The notes below the pieces were generated by a model that was given only the letters and a program-made list of their open reading frames with translations, made no database searches and was not told where the DNA came from. Source: Spisula solida (taxonomy: Eukaryota; Mollusca; Bivalvia; Venerida; Mactridae). From it: a DNA stretch of 64,000 nt. The stretch covers positions 34,278,551-34,342,550 of the forward strand of contig OX365945.1 of the NCBI GenBank assembly GCA_947247005.1, given 5' to 3'. Shown here in pieces: positions 43,701 through 55,700 of this stretch; the first letter of the stretch is position 1, and the number at the start of each line of letters is the position of its first letter. A program made the position numbers and the translations under genes.

Positions 43701-46700
43701 TTATTTGAATGAAAATATTCAAAGAATTGACGAAGTTATGGTGATTTGAAGTTCCATAATCTAAATGTCATACATGCCAGATCTCCTGCATCGTGCGTGA
43801 GTCTCCTGCATTTGAGACTCTACTCCTGCATGATCAGAGGCCAATTTATCAAATCTCACGCATTTCATGGACAAACTGGAATCTGACATTTTTTGTTTAC
43901 ATTATGAAAATGATGACAAATATTAGTTTAAATTGCTACATGAAGCATGTATGGTATTGTCACCAAACTAAGATAAGTGAAAACAGCTTATAAACTTCAA
44001 TATTTTGAGTCTAAAGTTTCAGCAAGGAAAATCTCCTGCATTTTGATGAAATCTCCTGCATTTCCATCACCAATCTCACGCAAAGGGGTCTGCGAAACAT
44101 GTATGAAATGTTAACGATAAAAATATGTTTGAAACGTAGAAAAGGTGTAGGGATGTGTGTTAATGGCACCCAAAACTGACTTGCCACTCGTTTAGGGTAT
44201 TCCATGGGCATTATGCCTCAGTAAAACCCCTGCCTAAATAATCTTTGAAACATTTTACTTATGAAGACTTTGTAAAGCTAGAAAGAGCTTCTAAAAAGTT
44301 TACTGTATAAGTGGTCAAGTTAGCAATATGGAAATATGGTAAAATTTTGTTGCGAAGTTTCGACTCTACTAAGTAATATAAATCATTGTTGATATTTCCG
44401 CATGCTCGATGTCTGGAATCCACACCACCTACAGAAATATCCACTTACACAGTATATTGCTTATTGCTCGACCTTTAACTTAATATGTAAAAATATGGTT
44501 ATTACAATGTCATGAAGGTTGTTCAATAAGATATTGTTTACACTAAAGCAAAAATAAATTATTTGTAGTTAGTGATCCTCACTTTTTTGGCTTTTCAGTG
44601 TCGAGATTTCTATGTAAAAATGTAAAACCACATCAACGAATTATTGACCTTGTTAAATTTGATAATTTCACTTCAGATATCTTGGTCGAACGACATGGTA
44701 ACAAAAATGAATTCAGTTGAACTTGGCAAAGATGTTGCCGAGTGCCTGACACAGTTACAGCTTCACGCTGAACGCAAGGCTGAAATAGAGGGGCGTAAGA
44801 CTCATTTCACCACTGTGCGTGAAACGGGTAACAAGTTGATAAAAGATGAACACTACGCGACAGAGGAGATACAGAAGATGATTGGTCAGTTAGATAAGAC
44901 CAAGTTACAGCTGAGTGCTGCCTGGGATAAACGACAACATCTTATACAACAGTGCCATGAATTCAGGGTATGTTCCTATAGTTTAGCACTTTTAACATGT
45001 CAGTCTTGAATAGCCGTGCTTTTATATTTGTTAACCAGTTAGAGTTGTTATTTTAACTAATCAAAACATTCTAACTGTACAATAACGCAAAAACACGAGG
45101 ATTAATTAGTGATAGGTAAAATGTTCTTTCCTATACCTCAGTTTGATTCTCATACAAACCTTTGTTACAATTTTCTGTTCGGTAATGTGAAAGGGTCAAT
45201 TCAAGTGTCAACTGAAACATCTTAATTAAGTGTTAAATATCACAGGGTTATAAAATTTTAAAATGGCATATTTTGACCCTCAGAATTCAACCCAAGTGTC
45301 AATTTTGGTTCAATTATTAGCATTTTAGCTATGCAATAATACAATTCAGAATAAATCAAAAATACCCTTGAGTTCAAAATGAAACCCTGGACTTACTAGT
45401 ATAAATTACTGTAAAGTTGTCTATATTCGTAGTGGATTAATTTTTGATGATTTTGCGGATGAACTAGATCGCGAAATTAAATCCCCTCAAATAATTGACC
45501 TCAAAATATGTAAAATCCATGAATTTAAGAAACCACCAAATTACCATTTTACTAAAATCTGTGTCCTGCGAAAATTTATGACTTACAGTATATTGTTATT
45601 TGTTTCAGAAATTCCAAGTAGAAGCAGAACAAGCTGATGCCTGGCTTGCCAGCAAGGAAGCTTTCTTGACCAATGAAGATCTTGGAGTAAGTGTAAAATT
45701 GGTGTCGGAAGTTGGGATAGCAGGCAGTGTTCATGTTCTTAACTGTTGTCAGTGTCATATTAAGATAATTCTAAATTAAGGGCCAGTTCCAACAGCTAAA
45801 TTATCCAAATGTATAGCATTTAAGCAATAACATGTACATGTATATCACAAAGTCATTTAACGATAAACATAGGCTGTCAGACTGCCTGTGTGAACTGAGT
45901 ACAATATTCTGTATAGCAACACCCTTTAGGAGTGGCAAATATTGGCCTTTGTACAGAGGTTGTTGCTCTACAGAGATTAAATTTAGAGTAAATATCAGCA
46001 TAGGGAAATTTTGATGGTGTTATTATGGAGAGGTTGTTGCTCTAAAGAGTGCCACTCTCTAGAGGTTATACTGTATTGTCATATGTTATGATCAATTTGT
46101 ATTTCAGAATTCCTTGTATAGTGTTGAAGCATTACAGAAGAATCACGATAGATTTGAGAGATTGATGGAACAGCAAGTAGAACAAGTTGAAGATGTTAAA
46201 CAATTTGCTGCCAAGTTAGAAACACAGGATCACTATGCCTGGGAGGAGATAGATGAACGGCGACAAGCTGTGGAAGACAGATATCTCAGATTACAGGCAT
46301 CTTCTGATGCACGTAGAACCAAACTAGGAGACTCAAATAATTACCAACTTTTCTTGAGAAATCTTTATGAGGTAGGATTATTGTAATAATTTTGTTCTTT
46401 TGAAATAATGCTGGAATAAATAAATTTATGGATGGATTAGCATTCCCATCCTTTTCCATGCAGTCTAAACCGTTTTTGTTTACTTTCAAAAAAATTATAG
46501 TGCGCCCACTATAATGAGAAGAGTGGATTAATCAGAAGTTCACAATTTATCAGTGATGCTTGTATTATAACGCTGACCAAATCTGTTTACTATAGTAATT
46601 TGTAAAACCAATTTTGCAACAGCTGACCAAACGAATTCATGTTTGAGGATAATATGGTAAAAATAATGAAAATGATGATGTTGGTACCCCTTAGAACCAA

Positions 46701-49700
46701 GTGTATCGGATGTGGTCATATTAGTACCTGACCGTATATTCTGTATTATAACTGTCATATATTAACGCTTAATGGTTTCGATAATATTATAATATGAAGT
46801 TCAATGTATTATATGGATTGTGTTTTACTATAGGTATCAGCTTGGATCAGTGAGAAGTTACAGATAGCTCTTGATGAGTCGTACCGAGATCCGACAAACC
46901 TTCAGGCTAAACTACAGAAACATCAGGCATTCGAGGCCGAGGTCATGGCTAACCGTAACAGAGTGGATGCTGTCATATCTGAAGGTCAAGGTCTATTGGA
47001 CGATAATCATTATCAGAATGAAGACATCAAAAGACGGATGGAAGAAGTGGAGAAGAATTGGCAGACATTAGTGGAAGCGAGTGCCGAGAAGAAAGATAAG
47101 TTAACTGACGCGTATCAAGCTCTACAGTTTAACCGTATTGTGGATGATCTATTGTTGTGGATTGATGAAGTGGAGAACCAGTTAATGTCTGAGGATCATG
47201 GCAAGGATTTAACCTCGGTGAAAAACCTGCTGAAAAAACATCAGGTACAGATAATGATTTCTGATTAATAGTTTTAATGGTATACTGAATTGATACAAAT
47301 CGTAGGGCCATATCCTGAGACAAAAAAGCACAGATCAGGCAAATATTTTCTAGTTTTTTGGTAAATTCTTAAAATTTTCACTGAGGCAAAGGCTTCAGTG
47401 CACCTCTGCATGGCTACAGGCCTAAACTGTATACATATAATAAATCAGTGTTGTTATGCAAGAATGCTTTCTACCAATGGCAAATTATTATGACTCAATT
47501 AACCCCCCCAATTAGACGGAACATCGCCTATATTTTTAGTGATGTTGCGTTGTTGAAGCTTTATAATACTTGAGTATTATCATTCTTAGTTTGCATTAGT
47601 TTGTCTGTCACATTGTCTTCATAAGCATTATTTTCCCGCTCTATTGTACATTTATTATAATCGTATGGCATCTTGTTATTCACAGTTGCTGGAATTGGAT
47701 ATTACAAACCATCACGAGAAAGTTCAGGATGTTACGGAGGCAGCCCAGGTATTCAAGGATGCCAAACATTTTATGAACAAGGAACTACAAACTCGTGCCA
47801 AGGAGGTACAAGATCGCTATGCCTCACTTGATGAGCCGTGTACTATAAGGCGGGACAATTTGAATGAAGCCTTGCTTATGTACCAGTTTTACCGTGATGT
47901 TGAGGATGAGTTGTCATGGATACGTGATAAGAAACCAATAGCTGAATCTACTGACCTCGGGAATAACTTAAGCGCAGTGCAAAACTTGATTAAAAAACAT
48001 CAGGCATTAGAATCGGAAATTGTGGCTCATGAACCTTTGATAGATGCTGTAGCTAATGCAGCTCAACATATGATTAAAAGTAAACATTTTGCTTGTACTG
48101 AGATAGAGAAAAGATTGGATGAATTACATTTAGAGTTACAACAATTAAAGGAAGTGTCTTCTGTTAGAAGAGTTAAATTACAAGATGCACTAGAATCTCA
48201 AAAGGTTTGTATATGCACTACATGTTTGGCATTTAGCATTTCCAGTATACAAAGTTTAGCATTTATCAGTTCCAGTATACAAAGTTTGGCATTTAGCAGT
48301 TCCAGTAAACAAAGTTTTTCTTTTAGCATTTCCAGTATACAAAATTTTGTTATTTAACATTTCAAGTATACAGTTACATAGTTTTAGCATTTCCAGTTTA
48401 CAAAATTCTGTTATTTAGCATTTCCAGTATACAAAGTTTGTCATTTAGCATTTCAAGTATACAAAGTTTGGCATTTAGCATTTACCATTTCCAGTATACA
48501 AAGCTATTATGGGCGTTCACAGTAGTTTCTTCAAGATTTATAGGACAAAGTTTCCCTATAAAAGAATTTGTTCAAACTTCTATCTCTTTTATATAAACAG
48601 AATATCATGTTAAAAAATGCAAAAACTGTCAATGGTCACTATGCATGTTTAGGATATAACTTATACCTTAAAACTTCTTTTTTTCTACACAATCGCTCAT
48701 TAGCATATTCAAAGTTTTTATCCAAGTCTGCAGCACTCATCTTTACGGCATTTTGCAATGTGTTTGACCGAGACAGTTTGTTGAAAGTGTATAGTCATTT
48801 GCCAATTACTTCTGACTACAAGGGAAACTCGTTTATTGTATCATATTGGTAATAATTAATAAGAAGATATCCCCTATTGAATTTATATATATAGGTCAAG
48901 GTAGACTAAGTGGTGATCTTTCAACAGAAATGACTATATGGCTTGCGTGGCGTATACATGTTTTACTATCATCTCTTGTTTTACTTACAGTTTTACTCAG
49001 AGGTGGCTGAAGCTGAGTTATGGATGAATGAAAAGATTCCATCTTTGACCAGTCCAGATCTCGGCAAGGATGAAGATTCCGTGCTAGTAAGTCTTCTATC
49101 TTAACACATGCTTCTTTGTGAAAGGGAGCTTATAGAATGTTTGTTGACACCTTCTTAGTTTGGAATCATAAGTAAAAAGTATGATGTTTATACAGGCAAA
49201 CATAAGGATAGAACCACCATAATTGGGAATCTTGGAATCTGGTCTTCGCCATTTGCAAAGAAATTAAGGCGCAAAAGTGGCGACAACATTTTTCATTTGG
49301 CGAATGAAGTGGGGAAAGCTAAATAGTCTCCAGAGGAAGCACTGGTCTCATGTTGATTCCAGGCTACAAAGTGGTATACTGGTATATATCTTACTTGCTT
49401 GATTCAAAGCATACGGTAGTTAGTTCTAGGTAACTGCGGTTTCGCCATGTGTTGGGATGTAACTGGGTAGTCTCCATATGACTGAAATATTGTTGACCTA
49501 CAGTAGGACTGAAAACTGTTTTGAAAAAAGTCATTAAACTACTTTAATAGTTCGATTCTTGTGTATTATTTAAACACTTTTCATTTTGTATAGGTACTAC
49601 AGAAGAAGTTAGATGCTCTAGAAAGAGATATAGATAACTTCCAGAATAATATTGGAGAGTTATCTGCCCTTAGTAGAACTCTTCTTGACAAAAATCACTT

Positions 49701-52700
49701 TGATAGTGAAAATATCAAAGCACAGCAGGTATTGTTATTTTTTTAGTTTAATAATATTGTTGTAACACAGTCAAGCATAGGGTCGCACAACTACCAGACG
49801 TACAACCAGAACTGGAGCAATCAAGGCCCGCGACGTACTCCCCATGAACAATATGAATGTATTGTAATTGAATACCAGTGGTTTGTTTAATATGTTGAAC
49901 AAATTGAATGTGATTATTATCTTCTTTGGAATAACAGTTTTATCTATCAAAAGTAGTTTTGATTTTCTGAATACTTTATGGCATAATGAGCCAGAGACAA
50001 TTTTAGGTCAGATGAATATTGCCAGAGTTACTGCCCTTTGTGAGAGACACTCATTTTTGTGTTAAAAACCCCATCTAGTTTAGTATTGAATACAATATGT
50101 GTATAAACCTTTCATGTATGACTTGCAGACATCTATTGAGACTAAGTACAGTGAGTTACAAGATTTGACGAGTCAACAAAGGAAGAGGTTGAGTCAGAGT
50201 CGACAGATGTTTGAATTTTATCGTGAAGCGGAGGAAGTATCTATCTGGATCTCAGACATGGGTGTGATAGCAGCATCGGAAGATTACGGTCAGGATCTGG
50301 AACATGTTGAGGTACGACCAATGACTACCATAGATAAGAGCGACCAATCACAATCATAGATAAGACCACAGTCTGTTTAGATTGTTTTACGGGAAATGTT
50401 TGAATGTTTGCTGTTCAGAGGAGGGAATGAAATAAGAGAAGTGCTGAAAGGGTCCTTTGTCCCTTACCTGCAATTGTGTGAGTGACCTAGGACCCTTCAG
50501 CCCCTCTGATATTCAAATATTTTCCATAAACCTTAAAAATGGAAAAGGCCTAATACATTCATGGCTCTGTTTGTTAACTCTTGACAAGGGCTTTATTCCA
50601 GGAGGATACGGTGGGGACAGAAATACAGGAATCAACAGTAGAATTTTGATTTGTCTGGTTGTATTCACTTGGAACTCATTTATCTTCATTAATTTTGTTT
50701 TACCAAAAGAATGTTTTAACATATTGATATAACTAACCTGATTAATTAGACATACAAGTGCAGAATAATTTTGAGGACCAGGCCCCAATCTCCCGAAGCA
50801 TCTTAATCTGAGCCAGATCTCATCTCAAATATTGTCATGTGTCTTTATGTTAATTTCCTTGGGAGGTTGGACTCAAAATTGGCGGCACAAAGAGAAAACG
50901 TTATTCTGAGTGTATTACAGTAAAATTTCAAGAGCTCTAACGTCAGATTTATCTCAAATTCAGACTCTGATTTGAGCAAAATCTCAGTTTGAGTTGGGAT
51001 TTCTACTTGAGTTGCTTCGGAAGATTGGGGCCAGGTAAACAATTTGGCACAAGATTTGGACCCTACTATCAGACTATGATTTGTCCCTATGAAGTTTTAT
51101 TTGCATAGTTAAAGATGTATATACATACATATTTGTGTTATAGGTGTTACAACAAAAGTTTGATGATTTCCAACATGAGCTGAATGCTAGTGAGGATAGA
51201 GTTACCAGTTTACATGTTAAAGTTACTGTCATGTTAGAGGCACATCATTATGAATCGGAGGCAATCAAGAAACGTGATGAAGAAATTACTCAGATATGGT
51301 CAGAACTCAAAGAGATCACTATTGCACGACAAGAGGTATGATATTACATTGTTGTATACTAATCCATCAAAGTGGGTGGAGACATATTGATTTTGTGCTG
51401 GACGTCTGTCGGGAGGGTTGTCACAAAGTCTGTATGCGCTTGTTCTCCTTTACTTCTGATCTGGTTTAAAAATGACTTTTCAATTGAATATTTGGTACCA
51501 AGTCTAGTTGCGCATATTGTCAGGAATTTTAGGTCATATCATTTTTGCTAGAGTTGTTGCCCTTTGTGGTGGGAGACTTCTGTTTTTGTGTCAAAAACTC
51601 TTCTGGTTGTTATTTTATTATGCCCCCACCCATCTTTGATGAGGGGGTATATTGCTTTGCACATGTAGGTCTGTCTGTCTGTCTGTCGGTCGGTAGACTA
51701 TTTGGTTTCCGTTTAAAAACACACAAACGCTTTGCCCTAGGATCTTCAAACTTTACATGGAGGTTGGTCATCAACAGTATTGATTGCATTTACTGTATAT
51801 CTATCTACTTCTTTATTTCAGGCATTGATGGCAGCCAAACAAGTACATATATACGGTCGTGATGCTGACGACACTCTGGAATGGATCCAGGAGAAAGAAG
51901 GTGTAGTATCTAGTGAAGATTTTGGTCATGATCTTGAAAGTGCACAAGCACTTGTCAGCAAACATGAAGTGTTAGAGGTAATATATACATGTATACAATC
52001 AATTAAAATTTACTGTAAACCTAGAAATTATTTCGTGCAATTTAATTTCACAGTTTGTGAGTTGTAGAATTTCGCGAAATTTAGTCGCCGCGAAAGTCCT
52101 AAAAACATTTATATGGACATTGTGTGAAACTCAAAAATTGCTAGTCGCGAATATGCTGACGATCAACAAAATGCGAAAGTTAGTATTCGCGAAAGTAAAT
52201 TGGTTTACAGTATACTCTGTATGTTTGTTCTCCTTTTATTTCTACATTTGTGGAAACATAGAATTACTGTAATTATAATAAAAATGTCAGAGCTGTGGTC
52301 TAGGGTACTGTTTTATCAAAGCACTTACAGAAATATAAACTTCCAATTTATATTCTTAATTATTCTTTAAAACCTACATGTTGGGAACAGATGGTTTGTA
52401 AGAATTCTTTCACTGAATCATAATTCATATTGACCATGTAACCCTTGGCCACAATTTGTAGCCGTTGAAGAATTATAAAGAATGTTGATTTGAACATAAG
52501 TTTAGGACTTTGTGCTTTGATAATAAAGTACCAAGTGGTTTGTTTGTGTAACCCAAAAATCTAGGTATGTTAGTACTGGGGAGAATTTAGTCCCGGAGAA
52601 TTGGTAAGGTGAATCAGTCGCAATATATAACTGAAAAATTGTTAAAGAATGACTGGCGTTAAACATGTATAAACAAGACTATGATGTTTCTGGAAGGGTA

Positions 52701-55700
52701 AGTTAGTACAGGATAGAATTCAGTCAAGGAAAATTGGTTATGTGAATCGGCCGCCACGTATAACTGAAAAGTTGTTGAGAAATGGCGTCAAGCATGTATA
52801 AACCTAAACATGACTATGATGTTTCTGGTTGATGTTTCAGCGTGACCTTGCTGCTATAAGTGAACAGGTAGAATCTATCACCAAGGAAGCGGAACGATTG
52901 ATCAGTCAGTTCCCTGACGCACAGGAACATATCGCGGCCAAACATGAGGAGATGGTAGCATCGTGGAATATACTCGTAGAGAAAGCATCGATGAGGAAGG
53001 AGAAGTTGAATCAAGCAGAACAATTACAGCTCTACTTCAACGATTATAGAGAACTAACGTAAGTTCAAAGATCTTAAAATACAAAGATTGGAAAGATGTA
53101 CCAAATCTCACAATATCTTGTGTCAGTCTTCTGAAATATCTAATGCAATGTATCTCATATCTCCTGTTTTAATGAACTTAGACTAAAACTAATAAATTTA
53201 TGCACTAGATTTAATAATTAGCTTTAAAATGATACCTCATTCATAGAAATCTCATACTCTCATTTTACTGGAAATTCCAAGTTTATCAGAAAATACCCAA
53301 ATTTGCCTCATTCAAATAATAATGTTCTGAATTCTATAAGAGGTAGACAAAAACAAGTTACCTCATGCAGTAAAGGAAACTTAGCTCTTCAAAATGAGAC
53401 ATTGGTCATAATGAGAAAGGATGACAAGCAAAAAGTTGTATGCAAAATAACATAATGCTATTTAGCATTTTCTCACAGTTTTGAATTGAGTGTCCAATCT
53501 GTCCAATTTAGATCTTTGTTAAGTTATACAGCTCAGTATATGAGATGAATTATGTTTTCTTGTAACGTGATGCCCAATCAATGCTTGTGCGCTTCGAGTG
53601 TCATCAATAGGGTTAGAATTATTATTATTGTCGGCAAGATGTTTCTATTATGTCTCCCACATATCTTCCACATATCTTCCACATATCTTCCACATATCTC
53701 CCACATATAGTGGGGAAGACATTGATTTTGTCCTGAATGGATATCACAAAGTTTCTGCACTTGTTCTCCTTAACCATTGGTCGACTAAATGAATACTTGG
53801 TACCAAGCCTAGTTGTGCATATTGTCAGCAATTTAAGATCGGACGATATTTGCCCTTTTATAGCCCCTTTTGGGACACTTAATGTTTTTGTGTCAAAAAG
53901 CCTTCTTCTGTAAAATTATTAATATTCATGGTGGATTTAATTTTCGTGGATGATCTAAACCACAAAATTAAGTCCTAAATGAATAATTATACCAATAGAT
54001 ATGTCGAAGTTTTCAGTGGCTGCCATGTTTGCTTTCAAGTTCAGTCTGGTTGATATAAGACTGGTTTCTAGGAAGTTTACAGGCATATATCAATATGTAA
54101 TAATACAATTATTATATCTGTTTGATTTTTTAATGATTTTCAATAGTTTAGTGAATTTGACCTTGTCATCCGAAATCTTTGAAATTATGTCCCCAAAAAC
54201 TGGTCTTTTTCACCAAAACCACCAAATTTTGTTCTATTGAAATTAAATGATTTTACAGTAGTTTAGAATTGGTTAATGATGTTTATTTATTTTGTATAAC
54301 AGTGCCTGGATTAGTGAGATGATGGCAATTATCACGGCCCTAGAATTCCCACGTGATTTACAGGGAGCTGAAGCAAGTATGACACGTTGGAAGGAACATA
54401 GAGCCGAGGTAGATTCCAGGAAAGATGCTGTAAACAACTTCCTACAAACAGGACAGGCTATGATTGAGGATAAACATTTCCTCAGTGAAGAGGTGACGAC
54501 TTTATGCTTACTATCACAAGAATGATAAATACTGAATAATCAGAAATTTTTAAACTCACAAAATTGTTTCATGCCCTCAACATACAAGTAGGCGATTTTA
54601 TGGTACCAGAGATGTAAGTAGCTGTCTGTTTAAAATATTTTGAAATTATGCCAGTGCAAAACAACTTTCTGACAATGTCTGAAAACTATGTGTGAATCGA
54701 GAGAGAGGGGGTCTGGACCCCCTTAGAATAAAATAGCTGGTTGCACCTTTCCTGAGAGAAATAGCTGTATTCGCACATGAAATACTTTCAGCCCAGTATA
54801 GATTGTATCCACTCATGGAAAACTTTCAGCCCAGTAAATTCAACTGATTACAAAGATTCTGAATGAATAGTTTGAGTGTAACCTATTATGTCTTTCCTAC
54901 TTGTGTGTCTTCAGATTCAAGCAAAGACTGCAGATTTGAATTCAGCATGGAAGTTGCTATTGGCAACTCTAGAACAAACCAGAATTATGTGTGAACAAAA
55001 CTTAGAAGCTCAGGTATGTTGTCCAGGGACCTTATTACATACATTTTATGATTTTACTCTTAATATTTACAAAAATCAAATATACAAGCATTTCTTTTCC
55101 ATTTAATCTAAACCCAATGAAATGTTGTTAACCTACTGTACACATATGTTAATTGATGTTAACATTCATGCATTTATAACAACATGAGAATATAAATAAT
55201 ATATAACAGTTTTGGTTTTGTTTGTAAATTATAAGGCCCCTGGCCATGTGTACACTACACTATAATAGAGTGGAGAGTGGTGGCTTAGACGTAGGGTGCA
55301 CACTTTGGGATCGTGAGGTCCCAGGTTCAATCCTCATCTGCGCCAATGCTTAATTAGTCCCCTACCAGTTTTGACCGGAGGGGACTATAAGTTTGCCCTC
55401 CGTCTGTCAGTCTGTCAGTCAGTCAGTCCAAATCTGGATCCTTCTACAACTCAAAACAGTTTCCAAGCTATGTTTATGAAACTTGGTATGTGGATAGAGG
55501 GCAAAAAGGGGATTTTGCATGTCTAAAAATATTTTGATTCTGACAAAAATTGTGGTTGCTATGGCAACAGAAACATTGAAATGGCTTCAAACTGGTAGGG
55601 GACTGCTATTGTATTGCTTGCAATTCTCAATTACTTGTTTCTCTGAGCAAGAATAACCCACAATGCTCAACTCGACCAATGTGTGAATTCGTGCACACAG

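Noticed and set aside
48568..48852. 94-codon open frame between exons 41 and 42
   Set aside because: No splice sites in phase, low-complexity hydrophobic composition, no recognised domain.
55268..55345. Functional tRNA gene
   Set aside because: Has a B box but no acceptor-stem pairing that I can find, and it is joined to a dispersed repeat.
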